Origin: Flavobacteriales bacterium
GTDB taxonomy: Bacteria; Bacteroidota; Bacteroidia; Flavobacteriales; Schleiferiaceae
DNA: 64,000 bases
Reading direction: 5' to 3'
NCBI GenBank assembly: GCA_017795025.1
Contig: CP051243.1
Location: forward strand, 2,628,897-2,692,896
The notes beneath the pieces were generated by a model. That model made no database searches. It was not told where the DNA came from and was given only the letters and a program-made list of their open reading frames with translations. How positions within the stretch are numbered: the stretch's first letter is position 1; each line of letters begins with the position of its first letter. Below are positions 8,065 through 16,733 of the stretch, one piece after another. Made by a program: the position numbers and the translations under genes.

Positions 8065-9642
8065 ATGTTATTAAGAACCTTGACTTTAATTCTGCTCTCG
8101 GGAATTCCCCTACTTTCGTTCTCGCAAGCTGCTGCAGATAGTCTGGTTCCAACCCAGTACTTCTACGAAAATGGTCAGGTTAGCAGTGAAGGGGGACTGC
8201 GAGATGGCAAGCCAGATGGGTATTGGAAAAGTTATTACCGCAGTGGCGTCCTTAAGGCCGAAGGTAATCGGAAAAATTTCAAATTAGACGGCCCTTGGAT
8301 ATTTTACAATCGGGAAGGTAAACCCAGTTCGGAGATTAACTATGCAGCTGGTCAAAAGCAGGGTCCCAGCAAAGTTTATGAGGATGGCGTTTTAGTGAAG
8401 ATTGATCTTTTCGAAGCTGATGAGCAGGTGGGGATAAGTACCTTCTTTTATCCTGACAGTACCGTTCAAAAAGAGGTGCCCTACGAAGGAGGTCAAAAGG
8501 AAGGCTTAGGTTTTGAATATTCTAAAGATGGCCGCATCATTACCCTCCTGTATTTTAAGAAGGGTAATCTTATCCGGAAGCAGAACATCAATCGTTTTGA
8601 TCAACAGGAGCAAAAACAAGGCTTATGGATGAGCTTTCATAAGAATGGGCAGAAGTCAAAAGAAGGGCCCTATCTAAATGATCTAAAAAATGGCTACTGG
8701 AAGTTCTACAAACCGGATGGTAACTTAATTCGAGTAGAAAAATGGGTTAATGGCGAACTACAAGAAGGGGCTACCGAAGTGGCTAAAGTGGAAGTTCGAC
8801 GAGAAATAGATCCCAAAACCGGAGCGGTAATTTTTAAGGGAGCCTATCAAAATGGGGAGGCAACTGGTGTACATCGGGAGTATAATACCGAGGGTGAAGT
8901 TATTGCCGCCAGGGTATACGATCAAGGGATTAAACTTTATGAAGGTATAATTGATGATCAAGGTCGCAAACAAGGTCCCTGGAAGGTTTTTTATAGAGAT
9001 GGTAATCTAAAAGCGGAGGGAAGCTATAAGAACGATTTAAAAGTAGGTCAGTGGCGCTACTATTTTCCCAATGGTCAAATTGAACAACAGGGAAACTATT
9101 TAGCAGGAAATCCAGATGGTTTTTGGTCGTGGTTTTATGCTGATGGTCAAACCTTAAGGGAAGAGGAATATGTGAATGGCCTAGAAGATGGAATGTCTAC
9201 CGAATACAATGATACCGGAGCCGTAATTGCAGAAGGATCCTACATCGATGGGATGAAAGAAGGCAACTGGACCTATACAATCAACGATCATAAAGAAACG
9301 GGTCCATACTTCGAAGGAAGGCGTAATGGACTTTGGAAGCACTATTATTTAAGTAATGATCAGCTAAGCTTTGAAGGTGCTTATGAGAACGGCTTGGAAA
9401 CGGGCTTTCATGTTTATTATTGGCCGAATGGTGAAGTAAAGCGAAGAGGTAATTATAGCGGGGGGAATCGCGATGGTCTATGGGAGTTTTTTGATCAGGA
9501 AGGAAAACGCATTGTAACCATTGAGTATGAAGACGGGGAAGAAGTTCGTTACAATGGTGAGAAAATAGATTACGGTAGGCGCTACGAAAAAGCTGTAGCT
9601 GAAGAAAGGGCTCAAAAAAACCTTTCGGAAGGGGAAGATTAG
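8065..9642 (+). CDS. Exported MORN-like/YwqK-type repeat protein
   Basis: Secreted or periplasmic repeat protein of 525 residues; molecular role unknown. Residues 1-20 form a signal peptide ending in LSFSQA. The rest is at least a dozen copies of a ~22-residue beta-hairpin unit with pattern NGxxxxEGxYxxGxxxGxWxxYY, as in MORN variants and the so-called YwqK-family antitoxin repeats. Such repeats usually form an elongated beta scaffold; the antitoxin label of the family does not apply here because there is no toxin gene nearby. A 27-bp gap separates it from the Nudix gene, so the two may be co-transcribed. Confidence 0.8.
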   Translation: MLLRTLTLILLSGIPLLSFSQAAADSLVPTQYFYENGQVSSEGGLRDGKPDGYWKSYYRSGVLKAEGNRKNFKLDGPWIFYNREGKPSSEINYAAGQKQGPSKVYEDGVLVKIDLFEADEQVGISTFFYPDSTVQKEVPYEGGQKEGLGFEYSKDGRIITLLYFKKGNLIRKQNINRFDQQEQKQGLWMSFHKNGQKSKEGPYLNDLKNGYWKFYKPDGNLIRVEKWVNGELQEGATEVAKVEVRREIDPKTGAVIFKGAYQNGEATGVHREYNTEGEVIAARVYDQGIKLYEGIIDDQGRKQGPWKVFYRDGNLKAEGSYKNDLKVGQWRYYFPNGQIEQQGNYLAGNPDGFWSWFYADGQTLREEEYVNGLEDGMSTEYNDTGAVIAEGSYIDGMKEGNWTYTINDHKETGPYFEGRRNGLWKHYYLSNDQLSFEGAYENGLETGFHVYYWPNGEVKRRGNYSGGNRDGLWEFFDQEGKRIVTIEYEDGEEVRYNGEKIDYGRRYEKAVAEERAQKNLSEGED

Positions 9643-9669
9643 CGTTCTTTGAGCTTTAAATTTAGAAGC

Positions 9670-10230
9670 ATGAATTTTCCACGTAAAGCCGGGGATTGGA
9701 CCGAATTAGATCGCGAACGGGTTTATGAAAATCCCTGGATTGAAGTCCTGCACAGCAATATGCTCAACCCCAATGGCGGAAGGGGAATTTATGGGAAGGT
9801 GCACTTCAAAAATCTGGCAATTGGCATCTTAGCCATTACCCAGCAAGACGAAATTTATTTAGTAGGTCAGGAGCGATTTCCATTTGATGGAGCCTATTCT
9901 TGGGAAATTATAGAGGGTGGTGGACCTTTAGAAGATGATCCCTTGCTTAGTGCTAAAAGAGAATTGAAGGAGGAAACGGGCTTAGAAGCCAAGCACTGGG
10001 AATTGATTCAAGAAATGCATTTGAGTAATTCTGTTTCCGATGAAGTATCCCTTTGCTTTATCGCCCGGGATTTAATTCAAAAGGAAGCCGAACCAGAAGA
10101 TTCTGAAAAGCTGAAAATAAAAAAGCTTCCCTTTCAGGAAGCTTTAAATATGGTCTTAAAGGGAGAGATTAAGGATAGTATTTCCGTAGCGGCAATACTT
10201 CGTTATGCCCTAATCCAAAGAGGTGTTTAA
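9670..10230 (+). CDS. Nudix hydrolase, ADP-ribose pyrophosphatase-like
   Basis: Cytoplasmic hydrolase of nucleoside diphosphate derivatives, most like ADP-sugar pyrophosphatases. Of the 186 residues, the Nudix box begins at EGGGPLEDD and continues RELKEETGL. The first acidic position of the GX5EX7REUXEEXGU signature is Asp instead of Glu, a conservative change. An upstream strand VYENPWIEV is typical of ADP-ribose pyrophosphatases. I chose the ATG at 9670 over an in-frame TTG at 9649. Its TAA interlocks with that of the convergent DUF2911 gene on a shared TTAA. Confidence 0.85.
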   Translation: MNFPRKAGDWTELDRERVYENPWIEVLHSNMLNPNGGRGIYGKVHFKNLAIGILAITQQDEIYLVGQERFPFDGAYSWEIIEGGGPLEDDPLLSAKRELKEETGLEAKHWELIQEMHLSNSVSDEVSLCFIARDLIQKEAEPEDSEKLKIKKLPFQEALNMVLKGEIKDSISVAAILRYALIQRGV

Positions 10231-10730
10231 GCCTCAATTTTAAATTCAACTCCTGTTTTATCCCAATACAATTCTACCAATCCCTTTTTAGAAATGGTGA
10301 TCGTAAAGGCCTCGGTAACTTCCGATTTAGTTTCCACGGCTACCTTAAAGCTAATCACATCTTTACTTGCGTCATAATTGTAGGCACCCCATTGGTTCCA
10401 CACTTTGTTTAAAATAATGGTCCACTCTTCTTCTCCAGGGATGGTGAAAAGGGCATATTTCCCAGCCTTAACTATTTGACCGTTAATAGTAACATCTTCA
10501 GAGAATTCAATAACGGTAGCTTCATTAGCTCCGGTTCTCCACACCTTTCCGTAAGGCACTAAATCGCCGAAAATAGCTCGACCCTTTTTGGAAGGCTGAC
10601 CATATTCGATATTGATTTGGGTACCATTTACTTCGGCACTTGCTTTAACTAAGGGACTAGCACGTTTTTCCTGTGCTTGTAAGTTGCTGAAAAAGAATAC
10701 ACTAACTAGGGTTAATACCAGATTTTTCAT
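10227..10730 (-). CDS. DUF2911 domain exported protein
   Basis: Exported protein of 167 residues with a signal peptide (about 1-19, ending NLQAQ). It covers a complete DUF2911 domain: VNGTQINIEYGQPSKKGR, then VPYGKVWRTGANEAT, FSEDVTINGQ and the aromatic stretch LNKVWNQWGAYNYD. DUF2911 is widespread in Bacteroidota and Acidobacteriota; no function is established. It stands alone, divergent from the YceI-like gene and interlocked at its stop codon with the Nudix gene. Confidence 0.9.
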   Translation of the reverse strand: MKNLVLTLVSVFFFSNLQAQEKRASPLVKASAEVNGTQINIEYGQPSKKGRAIFGDLVPYGKVWRTGANEATVIEFSEDVTINGQIVKAGKYALFTIPGEEEWTIILNKVWNQWGAYNYDASKDVISFKVAVETKSEVTEAFTITISKKGLVELYWDKTGVEFKIEA

Positions 10731-10828
10731 ATATTACAATTTAGATTAAGCTAAGCTAACAGAATTTTCGCTGTAGGCTATGTTAATTTTTTTAATATTG
10801 ATGCAGGGCTGGGCTTATAGAAAGGGTA

Positions 10829-11377
10829 ATGATATCGAAACTCGCGAAAGTATTTGGGATTAAGGATAAGGAGAAGTATCGCGCTCAGAAAGTGCGTACG
10901 GATGCTTGTCAATATAATTTCACCGCAGTTAATATGCGCTTCAATAAGGTGAAGGGCTTTTTTAAGGAAGCCAAGATTGAGGCTGATTTTAATATTCATG
11001 AATTGGAGGAAAGCTTTCTTCATGCTCGGTGGCCAGTAGCAGGTATTAGAACCGGAATTCCCGAACGCGATAAGCAATTAATTGAAGCGCCTCACTTTTT
11101 TAATGGTTTGGAATATGAAGAAATCGTATTTAAAAGCCATTCCATTACCAAGGAATCAAAGAATCAACTCGTGTTTACCGGTGATTTGTTTATTAAAGAA
11201 CACCGTAAAACAATCGCCATGTATGTTGGTTATCAGCTAGATAAAACGGGCTACCAGCTATTTGTAGATTATAGCCTCGATCGTTTTGAGTTTGGTATCG
11301 GGGAGAGTGGGAGTTTTGCAATTGGTCGTCAAATCGAATTGGAATTTGACCTCTACCTTGAATTCGAAACTCTCTAG
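10829..11377 (+). CDS. YceI-like lipocalin-fold protein without signal peptide
   Basis: Of 182 residues, the middle and C-terminal parts follow the YceI pattern: IEADFNIHELE, then GIPERDKQLIEAPHFFN (family: GIxxRDxHLKSxDFFD), EIVFKSHSI, FTGDLFIKEHRKTI and FEFGIG..FAIGRQIELEFDL. YceI proteins form a lipocalin-like barrel that binds isoprenoids or other lipids and are normally exported. Here the N-terminus MISKLAKVFGIKDKEKYRA has no signal peptide, so this copy appears cytoplasmic. Overall similarity is moderate; function is unproven. Confidence 0.6.
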   Translation: MISKLAKVFGIKDKEKYRAQKVRTDACQYNFTAVNMRFNKVKGFFKEAKIEADFNIHELEESFLHARWPVAGIRTGIPERDKQLIEAPHFFNGLEYEEIVFKSHSITKESKNQLVFTGDLFIKEHRKTIAMYVGYQLDKTGYQLFVDYSLDRFEFGIGESGSFAIGRQIELEFDLYLEFETL

Positions 11378-11414
11378 AAAACAGCTTATTAATTACTTGC
11401 AAGGGCTAAAGTAG

Positions 11415-11422
11415 TATCTTTG
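11415..11422 (+). promoter_or_regulatory. Promoter -7 element of the TPR histidine kinase gene
   Basis: TATCTTTG exactly matches the Bacteroidota -7 consensus TAnnTTTG. It lies 16 bp before the TTG start at 11439, implying a very short leader. No convincing -33 TTTG at the usual spacing. Confidence 0.5.
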
Positions 11423-11438
11423 CATTTCATATAAGGGA

Positions 11439-13541
11439 TTGAAGTTTAAAAGTATATATACCCCGGGCTTAATATTCTTAGTATTATGCCCATTATTATC
11501 GTGGTCTATTGATGCCAAGAAAGCGCGTAAATGGGACCTCGATAGTCTTTATTACAGAGCCTTTAATGAAATTGGTAATCATATTAGGAAGGGCCAGATT
11601 GAAGGCGAAAAATTCTATCAAGCCGCCTTATTACTGCAAGATAGTAACCAATTAGCTTATGCTCTTGATTTAAAGGGATGGGATTGTCATATTAGGGATA
11701 AGATTGATTCTGCTAAGTATTTCGCCAATCGTTCCATCGAATTATTCAGGATAACCAAGGATTCTAGTGGTTTAAGTACAGCTATTTACAATCTGAGTAA
11801 TTATCACGAATATTTAGGTGAGTATTCTTCTGCCTTACGATTATTGCATCTAGCGAGAGAAATTGATATTAATATTGGCGAAAAGGACTATAATGATGTC
11901 TTTTATTATAATCGTCTAAGCGAAATTTTCTACAGCCAGGATCAATTGGATTTATCCCTTAGGTATCTTCATAAAGCTTGGAACGCTCACGTGGAAAGCA
12001 ACTATTGGCATAATTATTTTACTCCTATTCTACATCAAAATTATGCTTGGCTTTATGTGGATATGGGCATAAATGAACTGGCAGAATACCATGCAAAACG
12101 AACTTACTCCCTAACGAAGCCAGATTCCTTACTAACAATTCGGACCAATGCATTAGATGTATTAAGTATTGTCGCTCAGAATAGAGGGGATAGGGATGCG
12201 GCCTTGAATTATGCGAAAAAATCGTTGGAGCTCTGTAAGCAATACGGTGATCCCTATTACATCATATACTCTCATCTCTTTTTAATGGAGTTGTATGCCG
12301 ATATGGAGGATATGCAAACGGCCCAGGCCTATGCGGATTCTGTGCATCAGTCCATGGAGCCTTATAATATAAATCCAAGCTTTAGGGCAGATATGAATGA
12401 GGAACTCTACAAGCATTACAAAAAAAAGGGGAATGAGGCCTTAGCCTTAAAGCATTTAGAAATTAGTTCTGAGGCGCAAAATTCTATCAACAAGATTGAT
12501 GGTTTGGCAGCGATGAAACAATTCGACGAGGAGATGGCCAATCGCTATCGGGAATTGATGAAGGCAAAATCGCAGTTACAAGAGGAGGAATTAAACCTGC
12601 GGAATACCCTTTTACTCTCAACCCTGCTGGTTTTAGGAGGGGTATGTGTTTTCCTTATTTTCCTCTTCCTTTCGAACAAGAAGATTCGAGTGATTAATGC
12701 CAAATTAAGGGAGAAGAATCTGGAGATTCATAAGCAAAAGCAAGCTCTGCAAGCCCAACAAGAGGAATTGGAGGAGCGAAATTTGGACTTGGAGAAGTTG
12801 AATGCTTCCAAGGACCGTCTATTCTCGATTTTAACGCACGATCTGCGACAGCCTTTTAACCAAATTTTAGGTGTTATTGATGTTGTGGAGCACAATGAGC
12901 TTGAAGCCAAAGACCGCGGTGATTTGATGAAAGCTCTTAAAGAGTCGGTGCAGGATACAGCGGATTTAGTTTCGAATGTGCTTACTTGGAGTAAAGCCCA
13001 ATTTGCGGGGGTAACGGTTAAACCAGAGAATTTACCGCTTGCGAATGCAGTGAAAAAAGCACTGCTGCATTTTAGTATTGCTCTAGATAAAAAGCACATT
13101 AAGGTTGTTTTTGATATACCGGAGGATTTATCGGTTGTTTTTGATAAAGATCATTTTGAAAGTGTGTTGCGAAATATCTTCAGCAATGCCTATAAATTTT
13201 CAGCAAAGAACTCTAAGGTATACCTAAAAGCTTGGGCCGATGAAAAGGCTAAACGCGTGTATTTGGGTATCCGTGATGAGGGAATGGGAATGGACCAACA
13301 TCAAAGGGAACTTCTAATTAGTGGAGAGGAAGCAGTAGACTCCCTAAGTGGAACCTTAAATGAACAAGGTACCGGTATTGGAATGGTTATCGTAAGAGAC
13401 TTTTTAAAGGAGAATAATTCAAGCTTTGATATCGAATCCCAATTAAATGAAGGCACGAACTTCATTTTAAATATGCCTTTAGGAAAGAAGGTAAATTATA
13501 AACCGAGTAGCAATCTAAAGTCGGTACATGATTTTCTTTAG
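11439..13541 (+). CDS. TPR-containing membrane sensor histidine kinase
   Basis: Two-component sensor of 700 residues. Order: signal peptide (about 1-23), periplasmic TPR array (about 50-370), one membrane helix (about 390-412, VCVFLIFLFLS), coiled coil (about 420-460), HisKA with FSILTHDLRQPF carrying the phospho-accepting His, and HATPase_c with NIFSNAYKFS (N box), DEGMGM (G1) and GTGIGM (G2). The ligand is unknown; TPR sensors of this type are common in Flavobacteria. The start is a TTG, chosen because it gives a proper signal peptide right after a promoter. No response regulator is adjacent. Confidence 0.88.
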   Translation: MKFKSIYTPGLIFLVLCPLLSWSIDAKKARKWDLDSLYYRAFNEIGNHIRKGQIEGEKFYQAALLLQDSNQLAYALDLKGWDCHIRDKIDSAKYFANRSIELFRITKDSSGLSTAIYNLSNYHEYLGEYSSALRLLHLAREIDINIGEKDYNDVFYYNRLSEIFYSQDQLDLSLRYLHKAWNAHVESNYWHNYFTPILHQNYAWLYVDMGINELAEYHAKRTYSLTKPDSLLTIRTNALDVLSIVAQNRGDRDAALNYAKKSLELCKQYGDPYYIIYSHLFLMELYADMEDMQTAQAYADSVHQSMEPYNINPSFRADMNEELYKHYKKKGNEALALKHLEISSEAQNSINKIDGLAAMKQFDEEMANRYRELMKAKSQLQEEELNLRNTLLLSTLLVLGGVCVFLIFLFLSNKKIRVINAKLREKNLEIHKQKQALQAQQEELEERNLDLEKLNASKDRLFSILTHDLRQPFNQILGVIDVVEHNELEAKDRGDLMKALKESVQDTADLVSNVLTWSKAQFAGVTVKPENLPLANAVKKALLHFSIALDKKHIKVVFDIPEDLSVVFDKDHFESVLRNIFSNAYKFSAKNSKVYLKAWADEKAKRVYLGIRDEGMGMDQHQRELLISGEEAVDSLSGTLNEQGTGIGMVIVRDFLKENNSSFDIESQLNEGTNFILNMPLGKKVNYKPSSNLKSVHDFL

Positions 13542-13544
13542 AAT

Positions 13545-14288
13545 CTAAGTAATCATCTTTTCCAATACATCCCCTACCCAGTAAGCTAAGGCTGCCGCTG
13601 CGGCCCCTAAGAAGAATGTTTCGAGGATACTGCGAATAATTTTGGTTTGGTTCACCATCGCTTTTAGATAACCGATTAATACAAACACCAAACCGGTTAG
13701 AATAGAAGCATATAGAAACATGTTTTCGCGATCGCTAAATAGCTTTAGGTAGTCGAGCACAAAAACTAGGAGGGGAATAAAACCAAAAAGCTGAAAGCTG
13801 AGAAAGGTAACCGCTCCCATAGCCCAGGGGGACTTTGTTTCTTCACTCATCTCCAATTCTTCCTTCATCATTACATCCACCCAGCGATCACGATCGGCCG
13901 TAATGGTAGCTACAATGTCTTCTAATATTTGACCTTCAAATCCTTTCGCGCGATAAATGTCCCGGATTTCTTCTTTCTCCTTTTCGGGTAGATGATCGAC
14001 TTCCCAATATTCAATTTTCTCGTGTTTCTTGTAATTTTCCTTTTCGCTTTTGGTGGATAGATAGCTTCCTACAGACATCGCAAAACCATCCGCAAATAAA
14101 TTAGCGAAACCCAAAATAATAACCACCGAGCTTTCGAGAGCAGCACCAGCAGCACCGGCTACAACCGCAAAAGTGGTTACGCTACCATCAATCCCGCCGT
14201 AAACGAATTCACCCAAATATTCTTGGAATCGATTAATCAATGGATATTTGCTACCATGAATTTGATCTTCGTGGGCTTTAGGGCTCAT
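13545..14288 (-). CDS. VIT1/CCC1-type iron/manganese transporter
   Basis: Membrane transporter of the VIT1/CCC1 family, which exports or sequesters Fe2+/Mn2+. The 247 residues begin with the family signature FVYGGIDGSVTTFAVVAGA in helix 1, LGFANLFADGFAMSVGSYLS in helix 2, then a long acidic cytoplasmic domain with KEKEEIRDIY and MMKEELEM segments that bind metal in relatives, and three C-terminal helices. I prefer the ATG at 14288. The longer frame starts with a TTG at 14309 that lies inside a consensus promoter element and so cannot be translated from that promoter. Ends 3 bp from the convergent kinase gene. Confidence 0.88.
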   Translation of the reverse strand: MSPKAHEDQIHGSKYPLINRFQEYLGEFVYGGIDGSVTTFAVVAGAAGAALESSVVIILGFANLFADGFAMSVGSYLSTKSEKENYKKHEKIEYWEVDHLPEKEKEEIRDIYRAKGFEGQILEDIVATITADRDRWVDVMMKEELEMSEETKSPWAMGAVTFLSFQLFGFIPLLVFVLDYLKLFSDRENMFLYASILTGLVFVLIGYLKAMVNQTKIIRSILETFFLGAAAAALAYWVGDVLEKMIT

Positions 14289-14306
14289 GCTTGATAAATT
14301 AGAACT

Positions 14307-14314
14307 CAAAGATA
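14307..14314 (-). promoter_or_regulatory. Promoter -7 element of the VIT1-type transporter gene
   Basis: On the minus strand this reads TATCTTTG, a perfect TAnnTTTG. It sits 18 bp upstream of the ATG at 14288 and is what decides that start. Confidence 0.5.
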
Positions 14315-14323
14315 TTCAGGATT

Positions 14324-15061
14324 TTGCGGAATAGGATTAGTTTAAACTGCATAGTAGTTGGGCTCTGCTTATTTAATTTCATTCCTAAGAGTACCTTCGG
14401 CCAGGAGCGCATTGTGGATGGCCTTTACTGGTTGCGGGTCCAAACCAATTTTGAAATTAATGAACTATGGACGGGGAGCTTTGAGTTAGAAGAACGTCGC
14501 TTTTTAGGACCGGATCGAGCGCATCAAAGAGTGTTGCCCGAGTTTAAACTTTTTTATAAGCTCAAGGATCGCTATCAATTAGGAATAGGCTATACTAATT
14601 TTAGTATCCGCGGTCCCCAAACAGCCGAATTAGCTATTGAACAGGTCCTAAGCGAACAGCGCTATGCCTTTATAGCAAAATCTAAATGGAAATGGCTTAA
14701 TTCCAGCATCGTAACTCAGTTTAAAACGGAACTTCGAAATTTTGATCGAGACCCTTTAAACGGGCAATTGAATTATCTCGACTATTTAATTCGTCTGCGC
14801 TTTTTAGGGGCGTATCAGTATCCTATAGCTAAAAATTGGCAGCTAAAAATTGGGGATGAATTGCATTTACATACCCTGGGAAATGTTGATTATCAGCTTT
14901 TTGATCAAAACCGAATTTTTACCGGGCTGAGCTTTTCAAAGGGGGATTGGAGCTATGGGCTCGATTATCTTTACTGGTATCAAAAAAACCGCAAGGGTAG
15001 CGTGTATTACCATCGCCACATCTTGCGGTTCACTTGTATTTACAGTTTCAGCTTTCGCTGA
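14324..15061 (+). CDS. DUF2490 exported protein, probable outer-membrane beta-barrel
   Basis: Exported 245-residue protein with a signal peptide (about 1-26, ending STFGQ). The rest follows DUF2490: DGLYWLRVQTNFEI, ELEERRFLG, LPEFKLFYKL, then alternating amphipathic strands to the final aromatic FSFR, as expected for a small outer-membrane barrel. Function is unknown for the family. The TTG at 14324 is the start that gives a complete signal peptide. It is divergent from the VIT1 gene and ends 10 bp from the convergent dehydrogenase gene. Confidence 0.75.
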   Translation: MRNRISLNCIVVGLCLFNFIPKSTFGQERIVDGLYWLRVQTNFEINELWTGSFELEERRFLGPDRAHQRVLPEFKLFYKLKDRYQLGIGYTNFSIRGPQTAELAIEQVLSEQRYAFIAKSKWKWLNSSIVTQFKTELRNFDRDPLNGQLNYLDYLIRLRFLGAYQYPIAKNWQLKIGDELHLHTLGNVDYQLFDQNRIFTGLSFSKGDWSYGLDYLYWYQKNRKGSVYYHRHILRFTCIYSFSFR

Positions 15062-15071
15062 TGAATTTTAA

Positions 15072-16610
15072 CTAGATATCAAATTCAATTCCTTGTGCTA
15101 GGGGAACTTCCTTAGAATAGTTGATAGTGTTGGTTTGTCTACGCATGTAAGCTTTCCAAGCATCCGAGCCACTTTCACGGCCACCACCGGTTTCTTTTTC
15201 ACCACCAAAGGCCCCGCCAATTTCGGCTCCACTAGTACCAATATTAACATTGGCAATACCACAGTCGCTACCGGCTGCAGAAAGGAATAACTCACTCTCA
15301 CGCATATCAGTAGTCATAATAGCGGAAGAAAGTCCCTGAGGAACGCCATTTTGAAGGGCAATGGCCTCATCAAGGTCCTTGTACTTCATCACATATAAAA
15401 TGGGAGCGAAAGTTTCGTGTTGTACAATAGGGTAGTGATTCTCCACCTCAGCAATGCAAGGTTTTACATAGCAGCCACTGCTGTACTCTTCTCCCGAGAG
15501 TACTTCCCCTTCTACAATCATTTTTCCGCCTTGCTCCACAATCGCTTTTAAAGCGTTTTGATATTGCTCTACCGCTAAGCTGTCAATCAATGGACCAACA
15601 TGATTATGGGTATCCAATGGATTACCAATGCGTATTTGAGCGTAAGCTTTTTGAAGAGACTCAATTACCTGATCGTACTGACTTTCATGAATAATTAATC
15701 TACGGGTGCTGGTACATCTTTGACCTGCGGTACCAACCGCTCCAAAAACTGCTCCCACTAGGGTAGATTCGATATCTGCCTTTTCGGAAATGATAATGGC
15801 ATTATTTCCACCTAATTCCAAAATACTGCGGCCTAAGCGAGCCGCTACGGTTTGCCCTACAATCTTACCCATACGGATAGATCCTGTGGCGGAAATTAGC
15901 GGTAAACGAGTGTCGGTTGTTAACCATTCGCCAACTTCTACACCACCATTTACCAAATTTGAAATTCCTTCGGGTAAGTTGTTTTCCGCTAATACTTCAT
16001 TAAAGATATTTTGGCAGGCGATACCGCATAAAGGCACCTTTTCGGAAGGTTTCCAAACGGTAACATCGCCACATACCCAAGCAATAGCCGCATTCCAGCA
16101 CCAAACAGCAACTGGGAAGTTAAAAGCCGAAATGATACCTACGGTCCCAATGGGATGCCATTGTTCGTACATCCGGTGCATGGGACGTTCCGAATGCATG
16201 GTTAAACCGTATAACTGTCGGGAAAGACCTACCGCAAAATCGCAGATGTCTATCATTTCCTGTACTTCACCCCAGCCTTCTTGGAGTGATTTACCCATTT
16301 CTAAGGAAACGAGTTTACCCAGTAGGTCCTTATTCTCGCGTAACTTTAAGCCGTACTGACGTACAATTTCACCCCGTTTTGGAGCAGGCATAGTGCGCCA
16401 TACTTTAAACGCTTCTTGGCTTTTAGCGATAATTCTTTCGTATTCTTCGCGACTGGTTTCCGTTACACTTCCGAGTTCCTGACCGTCGATGGGGGTATAG
16501 GAGGTAATTTTTGGACCGGATCCAAAATATTCCTGTCCGGTAGAGGAGCCCGGGTTTTCTTTGGCCACACCGAGTCCTTCTAAAATTTCATTGATTTCTG
16601 AGAGGTTCAT
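15072..16610 (-). CDS. Aldehyde dehydrogenase, ALDH7 (alpha-aminoadipic semialdehyde dehydrogenase) type
   Basis: NAD-dependent dehydrogenase most like antiquitin/ALDH7, which oxidises alpha-aminoadipic semialdehyde in lysine degradation; relatives also act on other aldehydes. The 512 residues have the cofactor-fold segment ISAFNFPVAVWCWN, WKPSEKVPL, the general-base block ILELGGNNAIII, and the nucleophile block GTAGQRCTSTRRL with the catalytic Cys. The C-terminal FGGEKETGGGRESGSDAWK is characteristic of ALDH7. No other lysine-catabolism gene is nearby. On its minus-strand upstream side TAATTTCG (16630-16637) resembles the promoter consensus. Confidence 0.88.
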   Translation of the reverse strand: MNLSEINEILEGLGVAKENPGSSTGQEYFGSGPKITSYTPIDGQELGSVTETSREEYERIIAKSQEAFKVWRTMPAPKRGEIVRQYGLKLRENKDLLGKLVSLEMGKSLQEGWGEVQEMIDICDFAVGLSRQLYGLTMHSERPMHRMYEQWHPIGTVGIISAFNFPVAVWCWNAAIAWVCGDVTVWKPSEKVPLCGIACQNIFNEVLAENNLPEGISNLVNGGVEVGEWLTTDTRLPLISATGSIRMGKIVGQTVAARLGRSILELGGNNAIIISEKADIESTLVGAVFGAVGTAGQRCTSTRRLIIHESQYDQVIESLQKAYAQIRIGNPLDTHNHVGPLIDSLAVEQYQNALKAIVEQGGKMIVEGEVLSGEEYSSGCYVKPCIAEVENHYPIVQHETFAPILYVMKYKDLDEAIALQNGVPQGLSSAIMTTDMRESELFLSAAGSDCGIANVNIGTSGAEIGGAFGGEKETGGGRESGSDAWKAYMRRQTNTINYSKEVPLAQGIEFDI

Positions 16611-16733
16611 GATATCTTGTTTAGAGCAACGAAATTAGGTTTTCAAATGCGAAATAAAGGGGATTAGCTTGTTTTTTGAAAACCTTCTACTGAGTCTAAA
16701 CTTGCACTGGAATCGACACGGCTAAGTTTAGTT

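Noticed and set aside
8065-9642. Toxin-antitoxin system suggested by YwqK-type repeats
   Set aside because: No toxin-like gene is adjacent and the protein is exported; the repeats alone do not indicate an antitoxin.
15790-16359. 189-codon open frame on the plus strand opposite the aldehyde dehydrogenase
   Set aside because: It is a shadow: the minus-strand frame encodes a complete ALDH with all catalytic motifs, while this frame has no recognisable domain.
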